Assembly: GCF_014201145.1 (NCBI RefSeq) | Contig: NZ_JACHDP010000001.1 | Span: forward strand, 3,782,001 to 3,846,000 | Length of the DNA stretch: 64,000 nucleotides | From: Micromonospora parathelypteridis | GTDB lineage: Bacteria > Actinomycetota > Actinomycetes > Mycobacteriales > Micromonosporaceae | Reading direction: 5' to 3' | Shown: piece by piece, positions 16,431 through 25,119 of the stretch | Numbering within the stretch: position 1 is the stretch's first letter | Layout of the letters: every line of letters starts with the position of its first letter | Made by a program: the position numbers and the translations under genes | The notes under the pieces: model-generated | The model's database searches: none | Told to the model about the DNA's origin: nothing | The model's input: the letters and a program-made list of their open reading frames with translations, nothing else

Positions 16431-17917
16431 CCCGGAGTCTGGCCGTCCGGCAGGACGTCACGCTCGCCCCGGATCCACGCCGGGTCATCGTCAAGCTCTT
16501 CGTTCCGGGCGAGGACGCCGCGGTGGTCCGCACCCGGGCGAGGGCACTCATCGATCGGGTCGCGCAGCTGGACGAGGAGGAGACCGGCCGGCTGCTGCGG
16601 GACACCTTGGACCGCTTCGGCCCCCGGCATCGCGACCTGGCCGGCACGTTCCGCCACCATTACGACCTCGTCCGGCACCGGGCCGCCCGGGCCGGGGATC
16701 TCTCGCCCACCAGCCGCCTGCTGGTCGGCGCCTACTTCAGCCACGAGTACGCCGTCGAGGCCGCCGCCCTGTGCAACCCGTCGATGGTGGCCCACCCCGA
16801 CCAGACGGATCTGGCCACCGGGCAGTTGCGCGTCGCGGTCAGCCTGCGTCAGATCGGCGAGGGACACCTGTCGTCCATCGGGTTCGCCACCGCGGTCCTC
16901 GGACCCGGGCGACAGCTCACCGTCGCCGACCGGGACGGGCCGCTGGCCCTGGGGCAGCGATCGGGCGTGCGGCACCGCCGGGACCTGCTCGTTGCCGGCC
17001 TCGCCGAGGAGGACTGCGACAACGAGGTCACGGCCACGGTGCTGAACGCCCTGCCCGAGCGGTACGACGAGGCCACCTTCGAGCGGGTGCTCGGCAACCT
17101 GCCACCCGATCTGCTCTCCCGCAGTACCGGGTTGGGCACCCTCGAACAACTGCGTCGTACCAACGTCGGCAGCTACGCCACGGCCTTCCCCGCCGACACG
17201 GCTCTGCACCAACGGGTGCTCTGGCCGGCCACCCCTGGTGAGAGCCACGGCATGGAGGACGCCCGGTTCGTCCGTTTCATCGATGAGTCGGGGCCGGTGT
17301 ACCGGGCCACCTACACCGCCTACGACGGCCGGAGCATCGCCACCCGTGCGCTGGTCAGCGACGACCTGTGCCGCTTCGAGATGACCCCGATGCGTGGGCC
17401 GGGCGCCCGCAACAAGGGTCTCGCGCTGTTTCCGCGTACCGTCGGCGGCCGGCACCTCGCGTTGTGCCGCGCGGACGGGGAGACCATCGGTCTGACCACC
17501 CTGGACGGCGAGAACCGCTGGCAGTCTCCGACCCCGCTGCACGCCCCGCGCGAAAGCTGGGAGTTGATCCAGGTCGGCAACTGCGGGTCTCCGATCGAGA
17601 CCGACGCCGGCTGGCTCGTCCTCACCCACGGTGTCGGGCCGATGCGCCGGTACGCGATCGGCGCGCTCCTGCTCGACCTGCATCGACCGGAGCGGGTCGT
17701 CGCGCGCCTTGCCGGTGCGCTCCTGTCACCCGACGAGAACGACCGGGACGGTTACGTACCCAACGTCGTCTACTCCTGCGGGGCGGTCATCCACGACGGT
17801 GAGCTGTGGTTGCCGTACGGGGCAGGTGACACCCGGGTGGGTTTCGCCACCGTGCCGGTGGGCGCTCTCCTCGCCGCGATGGTGGACTCCCCGGCAACGG
17901 GTGACCGGGACGGATGA
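16427..17917 (+). CDS. Glycoside hydrolase family 130 (beta-mannoside phosphorylase/hydrolase family)
   Basis: A 496-residue protein with a GH130-type five-bladed propeller. Conserved blocks are GEGHLSSIGFATAV, ESHGMEDARFVRF (the G-x-E-D signature), ATYTAYDGRS, RNKGLALFP, LIQVGNCGSPIETDAGWLVLTHGVG and LPYGAGDTRVG. Residues 1-100 form a helical extension seen in some subgroups. Known members phosphorolyse or hydrolyse beta-1,2- or beta-1,4-mannosides. Without an alignment I cannot assign phosphorylase versus hydrolase. There is no signal peptide, so it acts in the cytoplasm on an endogenous or imported mannoside. GTG start at 16427, overlapping the upstream stop. Last gene of the operon. Confidence 0.88.
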   Translation: MTRSLAVRQDVTLAPDPRRVIVKLFVPGEDAAVVRTRARALIDRVAQLDEEETGRLLRDTLDRFGPRHRDLAGTFRHHYDLVRHRAARAGDLSPTSRLLVGAYFSHEYAVEAAALCNPSMVAHPDQTDLATGQLRVAVSLRQIGEGHLSSIGFATAVLGPGRQLTVADRDGPLALGQRSGVRHRRDLLVAGLAEEDCDNEVTATVLNALPERYDEATFERVLGNLPPDLLSRSTGLGTLEQLRRTNVGSYATAFPADTALHQRVLWPATPGESHGMEDARFVRFIDESGPVYRATYTAYDGRSIATRALVSDDLCRFEMTPMRGPGARNKGLALFPRTVGGRHLALCRADGETIGLTTLDGENRWQSPTPLHAPRESWELIQVGNCGSPIETDAGWLVLTHGVGPMRRYAIGALLLDLHRPERVVARLAGALLSPDENDRDGYVPNVVYSCGAVIHDGELWLPYGAGDTRVGFATVPVGALLAAMVDSPATGDRDG

Positions 17918-17930
17918 ACCTCGGTGGTGC

Positions 17931-17967
17931 TGCCCCGGCGGCCGGTTGGTTACCGGCCGCCGGGGCA
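17931..17967. terminator. Bidirectional hairpin terminator, GH130 / DUF3494 genes
   Basis: A perfect 15-bp stem (17931-17945 with 17953-17967, TGCCCCGGCGGCCGG and its complement) with a 7-base loop sits between two convergent genes. No T-run follows on either side, as is common in actinomycetes. Confidence 0.8.
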
Positions 17968-17973
17968 CCTCGG

Positions 17974-19032
17974 TCAGGAGTTGGTCGTCCGGCGTCGGTA
18001 GAGGAGCAGCAGAGCTGCGCCGCTGATGACGGCGACGCCGCCGATCCCGCTCAGGACGGGCACCAGAGCGCTACCGCCGCTACCGCCGGTGACCGGCAGC
18101 TTCGTGCGGGTGGGTGTGGGTTGGCCGGTGGGCTGTCCGGTCGGCGTGCCCGTGGGCTGGCCGGTCGGAGTCCCCGTCGGTGTCCCGGTCGGTGTCCCGG
18201 TCGGTGTGCCGGTCGGTGTCCCCGTGGGCGTGCTCGTCGGCGTGCCCGTGGGCTGCCCGGTCGGTGTGCCGGTGGGCTGGGTGGGCGTTCCGGTCGGCTG
18301 GAGGCAGACGGGGGCGTTGATGGTGTTGGTCTGGAGGGTGACAGCGCCGGTCTGTGCCAGGGCGCGGCCCTGGAGGGTGGCGCCGGTGTTCATGGTGATC
18401 GAGGTCTGGGCCAGGATGTTGCCCATGAACCGGGTGCCCGTGCCGATCGTGGCCGAGCTGCCGATCTGCCAGTAGACGTTGCAGGGCGAGGACCCGTTGA
18501 TGAACACGACGCTGCTGTTGGGCGCGGTGGTGAGGGTGGAGTCGATCTGGAAGATGAACACCGCCGCCGGATCACCCTGGCTGTTGAGCGTCAGGTTTCC
18601 GGTCAGTTGTGCGGCGCCGATCCGGTAGACCCCGGGGATCAGCGTGCTGCCGCCCAGTTCGGCCGGAAGGTTGGTGAACGGAGTCCGGCCGGCCGCGTCG
18701 TTGTAGGCGGTGGTCAGGTCGAGCTTGGCCTGTTGAGCGACGCCGTCGTCGAGGTGGACCTCACCGCCGACGAGTCCGGGCGGGAAGCCGGGGTTGGTGT
18801 CGCCGGGGCTGACGCCGAGGCTCTGGGCGAGGAAGGTCGGCCCGGTGTTGGTGACCGTGGAGCCGGCCAGCACGGAGAAGTCCGCCGCTGTTCCCAGGCC
18901 GACCGGTGCCTCGGCGGCGCTCGCGCCGGTGCCACTGAAGATCAATACGGCGACGGCTGTGCCGCTGGCCGCAACGGCCGCCAGTGCGGACAAGGCCGCG
19001 CGTCGCCGATGGCTGAATAGTTTGGTTGTCAC
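17974..19032 (-). CDS. DUF3494 ice-binding-like protein with LPXTG-type wall anchor
   Basis: A 352-residue exported protein. An N-terminal signal (RRRAALSALAAVAASGTAVA) is followed by a DUF3494 domain (about residues 40-245: VGLGTAADFSVLAGSTVTNTG, GVYRIGAAQLTGNLTLN, AVFIFQIDSTLTTAPNSSV, NVYWQIGSSATIGTGTRFMGN, GATLQGRALAQTGAVTL). DUF3494 is the beta-solenoid of bacterial and fungal ice-binding proteins, though many members are adhesins of unknown ligand. A Pro-Thr-Gly stalk of 4-residue repeats leads to LPVTGG, a membrane helix and RRRTTNS, a sortase sorting signal. GTG start at 19032 with AAAGGG upstream. Monocistronic. Confidence 0.9.
   Translation of the reverse strand: MTTKLFSHRRRAALSALAAVAASGTAVAVLIFSGTGASAAEAPVGLGTAADFSVLAGSTVTNTGPTFLAQSLGVSPGDTNPGFPPGLVGGEVHLDDGVAQQAKLDLTTAYNDAAGRTPFTNLPAELGGSTLIPGVYRIGAAQLTGNLTLNSQGDPAAVFIFQIDSTLTTAPNSSVVFINGSSPCNVYWQIGSSATIGTGTRFMGNILAQTSITMNTGATLQGRALAQTGAVTLQTNTINAPVCLQPTGTPTQPTGTPTGQPTGTPTSTPTGTPTGTPTGTPTGTPTGTPTGQPTGTPTGQPTGQPTPTRTKLPVTGGSGGSALVPVLSGIGGVAVISGAALLLLYRRRTTNS
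18112..18302 (-). repeat. 12-bp repeats encoding the PTGT/PTGQ wall-spanning stalk
   Basis: About 15 tandem 12-bp units (CCGGTCGGTGTC-like on the plus strand) encode PTGT, PTGQ or PTST. The array lies between the DUF3494 domain and the LPVTGG sorting signal and probably spans the peptidoglycan. It is likely to vary in length between strains. Confidence 0.9.
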
Positions 19033-19304
19033 GACGTGCCCTTTCGCGAAGGCATCTCACCAGACGCCTGGTGTGCGGCGGTTGGAGGCCGCACCGAACC
19101 CCAGGGGTTTGCTCAATCGGACTTTTGCACACCTAATACGCAAAGGTTGCAAAAACCGCGAGATGGGTGAGGCGGGTGGGACGAAGGGGTGCCCGATCGG
19201 CCAGCAGTGAGCGATCGGCACGGAGTGAACGCGGCGGGGCAAGGTAGCCTCACCGCTCGTCCTGCCGTGGCCGTACGGTCGGGGAGGACAGGGGGAGGCG
19301 CAAC

Positions 19305-20519
19305 GTGGTCGACGTCGGCGAGATGGTGCGTTGGCTGCAGCTCAATGCACCCCGAGGTGGGCCGGACGAACTGTCCCAGTTGGTCGCCCGGGCCGCTCCC
19401 GCCATCGACGCCAGCGAGATCGTGATCTATCTCGCCGACTACACGCAGTCCCTCCTCGTGCCACTGCTCGGCGCGGGTCTCGTCCGGGACGAGTTGTCGA
19501 TCGAGACGACCCTCGCCGGCCGAGCCTTCACCAACCTCGACATCCAGCGCGCGCCCGACAACCCGGATCGGGTCTGGGTGCCACTGCTGCTCGGCTGCGA
19601 ACGGATGGGCGTGTTGGAGATCGTCTCGCCGGCGGCCGCCGACGAGACCCTGGACGGGGCGGCCTGGGAGGTGGCGGTCAACATCGCCCAGATCCTGGTC
19701 AACCGCCGGCTCTACGGTGACGTGGTCGAGCGGATGCGGCGACGTCTCCCGATGCAGGTCGCGGCCGAGATCGTGTGGGGCCTGCTCCCGCCGCTGACCT
19801 TCGCCACCGACGACCTGGTGATCACCGCCATCCTCGAACCCTGTTACGACGTCGGCGGCGACATCTTCGACTACGCGCTGAACGACGACGTGCTCAGTGT
19901 CGGGCTCTTCGACACCTGCGGGCACGGCATCAAGGCCAGCACCCTGGCCTCGCTGGTGGTCAGCGCGTACCGCAACGCCCGTCGGTGTGGCCTCGACCTG
20001 GTCGACACGGCGATCAGCATCGACCGGTGGGTGCGTTCCGAGCACCCGAACTTCTTCGCGACCGGGCTGCTCATCGAGTTGGACCGCCAGACCGGCCGGC
20101 TAAGCGTGATCAACGCGGGTCATCCCGGCGCGATGCTGCTGCGCGACGGCAAGGCCATTCGGGAGTTGCCGGGGCCGACCGCGTTGCCGCTCGGTCTGGG
20201 CCACCTGTCCGCCCGCCGCCCGCGGGTGCACGTGGAGGATCTGCACCCCGGCGACCGCATCCTCGCCTACACCGACGGCATCACCGATGCGCGTAGCGCG
20301 GACGGGGAGCAGTTCGGGCTGGACCGGCTCGTCGACTTCGTCAACCGTGCCCTCAACGACGGGTTGCCCAGCCCGGAGACGATGCGTCGCCTGGTACGCG
20401 CCGTCGTCGGATACCAGGACGACAAGCTTGAGGACGACGCCACGGCCCTCTTCGTGGAGTGGCGCCCGCCGCACCTGCCGCTCGCGCATCTTCGCGACCT
20501 CGCCGCGACCCGGTCCTGA
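19305..20519 (+). CDS. PP2C-type (SpoIIE/RsbU-like) protein phosphatase with N-terminal GAF-like domain
   Basis: A 404-residue cytoplasmic phosphatase. The N-terminal sensor resembles GAF (ASEIVIYLADYTQSLLVPLLG, DRVWVPLLLGCERMGVLEIV) over residues 25-140. The PPM catalytic domain follows with metal-binding Asp motifs DVGGDIFDY, DTCGHGIKAS, YTDGITDAR and EDDATALF. Such enzymes dephosphorylate STAS anti-anti-sigma factors in partner-switching control of SigB/SigF. GTG start at 19305. A SigF-like factor lies at 21668 and a STAS protein at 39462. A second similar phosphatase is at 39819. The partner is inferred, not shown. Confidence 0.9.
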   Translation: MVDVGEMVRWLQLNAPRGGPDELSQLVARAAPAIDASEIVIYLADYTQSLLVPLLGAGLVRDELSIETTLAGRAFTNLDIQRAPDNPDRVWVPLLLGCERMGVLEIVSPAAADETLDGAAWEVAVNIAQILVNRRLYGDVVERMRRRLPMQVAAEIVWGLLPPLTFATDDLVITAILEPCYDVGGDIFDYALNDDVLSVGLFDTCGHGIKASTLASLVVSAYRNARRCGLDLVDTAISIDRWVRSEHPNFFATGLLIELDRQTGRLSVINAGHPGAMLLRDGKAIRELPGPTALPLGLGHLSARRPRVHVEDLHPGDRILAYTDGITDARSADGEQFGLDRLVDFVNRALNDGLPSPETMRRLVRAVVGYQDDKLEDDATALFVEWRPPHLPLAHLRDLAATRS

Positions 20520-20588
20520 CCGTACCCAGTGGGATTTTGCACTCGCAGTGCACTTGTCTCCGCTGAGGCTGCTGTCTAGCGTCACCTC

Positions 20589-21656
20589 ATGGCTGACTCA
20601 TGGACCTTCGCCGTCGCGCGTGACGACCTCGGGCAGACCACGATCGTCGATGGTGCCACGCCCGCTCTGGCCGACGGCGAGGCGCTGCTGCGCGTGGACC
20701 GCGTCGGCCTCACCGCCAACAACGTGACCTACGCGGTGCTCGGCGACTCCATGCGCTACTGGGAGTTCTTCCCGCCGGCTGCCGGGGGGCTCGGGCCGCA
20801 GTGGGGCCTTCCGCCGCTCTGGGGCTTCGCCGACGTGGTCGCGTCGACGGTCGCCGGGGTCGAGGTGGGGCAGCGGGTCTACGGTTACCTCCCACCCGCG
20901 GGTCACCTGTTGGTGCGGCCGGACCGGGTGGACGCGTCCGGGTTCCGCGACGCGAGCCCGCACCGGGCCGAGTTGCCGTCGCCGTACAACGCGTACCGGT
21001 CGACCATCGGCGACCCGGCGTACCAGCCCGACCAGGAGGATCTGCTGATCCTCTTCCGGCCGTTGTTCTTCACCTCGTTCATGCTGGCCGACCAGGTCGT
21101 CGACAACGACTTCTACGGCGCCGAGTCGTTGCTGCTGTCGTCGGCGTCGAGCAAGACCGCGTACGCCGCCGCGTTCGAACTACGCCGGCGCGGGCCGCGC
21201 GTGGTCGGGCTCACCTCACCTGGCAACGTGGCCTTCACCCGTTCGCTCGGCTGCTACGACGAGGTCGTCTCGTACGACGACGTCGCCACCCTCGACGTGG
21301 TCCCGACCGTCTACCTCGACCTGTCCGGCGCGCACTCGACCCGTCTAGCCCTGCGTCAGCACCTCGGTGACCGGCTCGTCCGGGACATCGCGGTCGGGCT
21401 CACCAACCAGACGCCGAACGCCGACGCCGCCGAGGAGGTGTTCTTCGCGCCGGTCCAGATGCGCAAGCGCAGCCACGACTGGGGCCGCGACGGGCTCGAC
21501 CAGCGGTTCACCGAGGCCTGGCAGCGCTTCACCGCCGTCGTGAGCGGGTGGCTCGACGTGCAGGTCGGCGCCGGACCGGAGGCTCTCCAGCACGCGTGGC
21601 TCGACGTCCTCGCGGGTCGTACGCCGCCTCGGGTGGGTCACGTCGTCCAGCTCTGA
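20589..21656 (+). CDS. DUF2855 family protein
   Basis: A 355-residue soluble protein of the DUF2855 family, which looks like a diverged medium-chain dehydrogenase. VDRVGLTANNVTYAVLGDSMRYWEFFP and WGFADVVASTVAGVEVGQRVYGYLPPAGHLLV correspond to a GroES-like half. ESLLLSSASSKTAYAAAFELRRRGPRVVGLTS corresponds to a Rossmann half without the classical GxGxxG. Function is unknown; an oxidoreductase role is inferred only from fold resemblance. ATG at 20589, 69 bases after the phosphatase stop, so its promoter is probably separate. Confidence 0.85.
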   Translation: MADSWTFAVARDDLGQTTIVDGATPALADGEALLRVDRVGLTANNVTYAVLGDSMRYWEFFPPAAGGLGPQWGLPPLWGFADVVASTVAGVEVGQRVYGYLPPAGHLLVRPDRVDASGFRDASPHRAELPSPYNAYRSTIGDPAYQPDQEDLLILFRPLFFTSFMLADQVVDNDFYGAESLLLSSASSKTAYAAAFELRRRGPRVVGLTSPGNVAFTRSLGCYDEVVSYDDVATLDVVPTVYLDLSGAHSTRLALRQHLGDRLVRDIAVGLTNQTPNADAAEEVFFAPVQMRKRSHDWGRDGLDQRFTEAWQRFTAVVSGWLDVQVGAGPEALQHAWLDVLAGRTPPRVGHVVQL

Positions 21657-21667
21657 CGGCGCTGACC

Positions 21668-22480
21668 TCAGAACGCGCTGTAGTCAGAACCGGCGAGGTG
21701 CTGACGCAGCGTGGCCAGCGATCGGGTGATCAGCCGGGAGACGTGCATCTGCGAGACGCCGATCCGCTCGGCGATCTGGGCCTGGGTCAGGTTGCCGTGG
21801 AAGCGCAGGCTCAGGATCTGACGCTCGCGCTCCGGCAGCGTGGCGAGGGCCGGGCCGAGGGCGACGCGGATCTCGACGAGGTTGAATTCGTGGTCGTCGC
21901 CGCCGAGGGTGTCCCCGAGCTCCCGGTTGCCGTCGGCCCCGGCCGGAGTGGAGAGCGAGGTGGCCCGGTAGGCGCGCGCACCTTCCAACCCTTCCAGGAC
22001 GGTCTCCTCGGACAGGTCGAGGTAGGACGCGATGTCGGCCACGGTCGGCGAGCGACCGAGGGTCTGGGTCAGGGTGTTGTTCGCCGCGCTGATCGAGAGA
22101 CGCAGCTCCTGGAGGCGGCGGGGCACGCGCACCGCCCAGGTGCGATCCCGGAAGTACCGCTTGATCTCACCGATGATGGTGGGGATGGCGTACCCGCTGA
22201 AGTCGACACCCCGGCTGTGGTCGAAGTTGTCCACGGCCTTGATGAGCCCGACCGAGGCGGTCTGGGCCAGGTCCTCGTCGGGTGCGCCGCGGCCGGCGTA
22301 GCGGCGCGCCAGGTGCCGGGCGAGCGGCAGCCATGCCTCGATGGCGCGGTCCCGCAGCGCGGGGCGTTGCGGGTCGTTCGCCGGGGTCGCCGCCAGGGCG
22401 GCCAGGAGGTCGTCCGGGCTCTGGTCGTGGCTCGGCTGGTCGACGCGGGTGCTGGTCGCGGTCTCGACGATGATGGCCAT
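21668..22480 (-). CDS. RNA polymerase sigma factor, SigB/SigF/SigG subfamily
   Basis: A 270-residue alternative sigma factor. Region 2 is GAPDEDLAQTASVGLIKAVDNFDHSRGVDFSGYAIPTIIGEIKRYFRDRTWAVRVPRRLQEL, the classical SigB/SigF hallmark. Region 3 is LTQTLGRSPTVADIASYLDLSEETVLEGLEG. Region 4 is LPERERQILSLRFHGNLTQAQIAERIGVSQMHVSRLITRSL. The ATG at 22480 was chosen because it starts 30-40 residues before region 1.2 and AAGGA lies 8 bases upstream. No anti-sigma gene (RsbW type) adjoins, which is unusual. The PP2C phosphatases and STAS factor in the window are candidate regulators. A GGGTAG element (minus strand, 22645-22640) might be an autoregulated -10 but the -35 is weak. Confidence 0.93.
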   Translation of the reverse strand: MAIIVETATSTRVDQPSHDQSPDDLLAALAATPANDPQRPALRDRAIEAWLPLARHLARRYAGRGAPDEDLAQTASVGLIKAVDNFDHSRGVDFSGYAIPTIIGEIKRYFRDRTWAVRVPRRLQELRLSISAANNTLTQTLGRSPTVADIASYLDLSEETVLEGLEGARAYRATSLSTPAGADGNRELGDTLGGDDHEFNLVEIRVALGPALATLPERERQILSLRFHGNLTQAQIAERIGVSQMHVSRLITRSLATLRQHLAGSDYSAF

Positions 22481-22716
22481 GTGGGTGGTCCTTCCCGCAA
22501 GCGCCCGTCGAACGAATCGACCGGAAGGATCTCCGAACCGGCTGCCGCCGGAGCGCACGTACGGGCGAAATGCGCTGTCGCAAGGCCACGATCACGGGCC
22601 TCGCCACCGCGTCATGTCGTTCAAATGATGACCCGGACACTACCCGAAAGATTGATTAATTACTAGCCGAAAGTATGAACCCGAGTGGTGCTAACGACGG
22701 GTGCGGGCTCGCCGGA

Positions 22717-22902
22717 TCAGCCGCGCCGATCCGCGTCGTCGCGTGCGATCGGGGCTTGTGGGGCGGGCGTCACCGCGAACGGGTGGCGCAGCCGGCGCAT
22801 GGCCTCCTCGCTGCCGTCGAAGGTCACCGCGGACCCGTCGAGCCCGTTGGCGTTCGACGTGGCGAGAAACAGGGCGGGTCGAGCGTCATCGTTCGATGTC
22901 AT
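22717..22902 (-). CDS. Small hypothetical protein
   Basis: A 61-residue open frame (MTSNDDARPALFLATSNANG...) with an AGGA ribosome site 8 bases before its ATG. It lies upstream of the sigma factor on the same strand. It contains an evenly spaced hydrophobic strand and an acidic GSAVTFDGSEEAMRRLRHP segment. No family recognised. Kept because translation signals and composition look natural; it could still be a chance frame. Confidence 0.35.
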   Translation of the reverse strand: MTSNDDARPALFLATSNANGLDGSAVTFDGSEEAMRRLRHPFAVTPAPQAPIARDDADRRG

Positions 22903-23218
22903 GCAGGGATTCCTGTCTTCCATGAAGGAGTGGGTCCGGGCCTCGGCAACTCTCGCCGTGCGACCTCGGGACGGTTCGGCGCTCACACTGGCGCCCGATC
23001 AGGGTGCTTGTGCACGGGCGAATGCCCGGCGACACCGACACCCGGCACCATACCCGGCGTCGTCGCCCCCTATGCACCACCGGCGGCCCCGGGTGGCATC
23101 TGACCGACCGCAGTCACACAATTCTGTAATCCGATCCGCTGGTGCAAGTCTCCGATCTTGAGGGCGGTCAGCGCACAGCGTGGGCGCCGCGCGGAAGAGC
23201 ACACAAGGAGTGACACCC
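22903..23218. other. Intergenic region upstream of the ECF-hydrolase fusion gene
   Basis: No gene seen. It should contain the promoter of the fusion gene; AAGGAG at 23205-23210 is its ribosome site. A lower-GC patch (CACACAATTCTGTAATCCG, 23114-23132) is the best place for a promoter. Confidence 0.4.
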
Positions 23219-25105
23219 ATGTCGTCAGCCGGTCGAGCACTACCCGATACCGGGTTGGTCGTCGCGGCCAGACAGGGTGACCAGCGCGCTCTCGACGAGG
23301 TCGTCGCGGCCTCGCTTCCGCTGGTCTACAACATCGTCGGGCGAGCGCTCCGCGGTCACGCCGACGTCGACGACGTGGTCCAGGAGACCTTGGTACGGGT
23401 CATCCGGTACCTGCCCGCGCTCAACGACCCGACGGCATACCGGTCCTGGCTGGTGGCGATCGCCATCCGCCAGGTGCGCGACTGGGAGCAGCGCCGACGA
23501 ATCGCGCTCAACCGCGACGCCGGGCTCGACGCCATCCACAATGTGCCCGACCCCGCCTCCGACTTCGCCGGGATGACCATCCTCCGGCTCGGCCTCACCG
23601 ACCAACGACGCGAGGTCGCCGAGGCGACCCGCTGGCTCGACCCGGACGACCAGGAGCTGCTCTCGCTGTGGTGGCTGGAGGAGACCGGCGAGATCGCCCG
23701 AACCGAGGTCGCCGACGCGCTCGGGCTGTCGCCCGGCCACGTCGCGGTGCGGATCCACCGGATGAAGGAGCAGATTCAGAGCGCTCGGGGCGTCGTACGC
23801 GCGCTGCGCGCCCGCCCCGGTTGCCCGGACCTGCGCACCGTGAGCGCCGAGTGGGACGGCGTTCCCAGCCCGCTGTGGCGCAAGCGGCTGGCCCGACACG
23901 TCCGCGAGTGCGCGTTCTGTGGACGACTGAACGCCAACCTCCTGCCGATCGACCGGCTGCTCGCCGGCCTGCCGTTGCTGCCACTGCCGGCGGGTCTGAG
24001 CGCCCACTTTCCGAGCGCCGCGTCCCCGGCGGCCTCGCAGGCCTTCGGGCATCAACCCCCGGGCCTGTCGGCCGAGCAGACGGTCGGGCAAGCCCCGGCG
24101 GGCGGTGTGCCCACCGACGCGGGCGGCGGCCCGAGCGTCGTCGACCTTGCGGTGCACCGTCCTCGCGGCCTTGTCCCATCCCTCGCGGCCGGGGTGGCCG
24201 CCGCCGTCCTCGCCATCACCCTGGCGGTGGTGATCCTGCCGGAGGATCCGGCCGCACCCTCGTGGGCTGCCCCGCCGTCCCCCGCGCCCACCGCCGTCGC
24301 CTCCCCGAGCAGCGCACCGTCGCGGAGCGCACGACCGTCGTCGAGGGCTCCGGTCGCGCCGGCGGTCAGCTCCGCGCGTAAGGGCGTCGGAGTGTGGAAC
24401 TTCGCCGGGGCCAGCCAGGCGTTGGCGAGTTCCAAGGCTGGTTGGTACTACACCTGGGGCACCCAGCACCCGGGGATCAGCACTCCGCAGGGTGTGGCGT
24501 TCGTGCCGATGATCCGCAGCGCGGAGAACGTCACCGCCGCCGAGTTGGCCCGAGCCAGGGCGGCCGGGCCCTATCTGCTCACCTTCAACGAGCCGGACCT
24601 GGCGGAACAGGCGAACATGACCGTTGAGCAGGCACTGGACCTGTGGCCGCAGTTGATGGCCACGGGGAGCAAGCTGGGTAGCCCGGCGGTCGCCTGGGGT
24701 GGCCCGGAGCCGCAGGGTTGGTTGGACAGGTTCATGACCGGCGCCCAGGCCCGCGGTCACCGGGTGGACTTCATCACGCTGCACTGGTTCGGTGCCGACT
24801 TCGCGACCACCACCGCCGTCGACCAGCTCCGTCAGTATCTGCAGGCGGTGTACCAGCGGTACAAAAAACCGATCTGGCTGACCGAGTTCGCACTGATCCG
24901 CTTCGACGGCGGCGGTCCACAGTTCCCGCGCCAGGAGCAGCAGGCGGCCTTCCTCACCGCGGCCACCGCCATGCTCGGTCAGTTGTCCTACGTGCAGCGA
25001 TACGCCTGGTTCGGGCTGCCCGCCACCGACAAGGACCGGTCCGGTTTGTTCACCGACGGCACCGAGGCAACCCTGGTCGGCCGCGCATTCCAAGCGGCCC
25101 GTTGA
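23219..25105 (+). CDS. ECF sigma factor fused to zinc-finger-like segment, membrane helix and GH128-type glycoside hydrolase
   Basis: A 628-residue fusion. Residues 1-95 are sigma region 2 (VVAARQGDQRALDEVVAAS, HADVDDVVQETLVRVIRYLP) and about 140-195 region 4 (EIARTEVADALGLSPGHVAVRIHRMKEQI). HVRECAFC (about 226-233) matches the H-x3-C-x2-C of zinc-binding anti-sigma domains. One membrane helix (LVPSLAAGVAAAVLAITLAVVIL, about 317-340) and a Pro/Ser/Ala linker follow. Residues 387-628 form a GH128/asl1-like barrel with catalytic Glu in LTFNEPDL (about 456) and WLTEFALI (about 555). Predicted topology puts sigma inside and hydrolase outside. ATG at 23219, 8 bases after AAGGAG. The frame is continuous, so this is not two genes. 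Confidence 0.9.
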   Translation: MSSAGRALPDTGLVVAARQGDQRALDEVVAASLPLVYNIVGRALRGHADVDDVVQETLVRVIRYLPALNDPTAYRSWLVAIAIRQVRDWEQRRRIALNRDAGLDAIHNVPDPASDFAGMTILRLGLTDQRREVAEATRWLDPDDQELLSLWWLEETGEIARTEVADALGLSPGHVAVRIHRMKEQIQSARGVVRALRARPGCPDLRTVSAEWDGVPSPLWRKRLARHVRECAFCGRLNANLLPIDRLLAGLPLLPLPAGLSAHFPSAASPAASQAFGHQPPGLSAEQTVGQAPAGGVPTDAGGGPSVVDLAVHRPRGLVPSLAAGVAAAVLAITLAVVILPEDPAAPSWAAPPSPAPTAVASPSSAPSRSARPSSRAPVAPAVSSARKGVGVWNFAGASQALASSKAGWYYTWGTQHPGISTPQGVAFVPMIRSAENVTAAELARARAAGPYLLTFNEPDLAEQANMTVEQALDLWPQLMATGSKLGSPAVAWGGPEPQGWLDRFMTGAQARGHRVDFITLHWFGADFATTTAVDQLRQYLQAVYQRYKKPIWLTEFALIRFDGGGPQFPRQEQQAAFLTAATAMLGQLSYVQRYAWFGLPATDKDRSGLFTDGTEATLVGRAFQAAR

Positions 25106-25119
25106 ACAGGGGCGGACGG

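Noticed and set aside
15341..17917. A long frame joining the glycosidase-like gene to GH130
   Set aside because: The region before 16427 is a shadow of the gene at 15378; GH130 starts at a GTG overlapping the previous stop.
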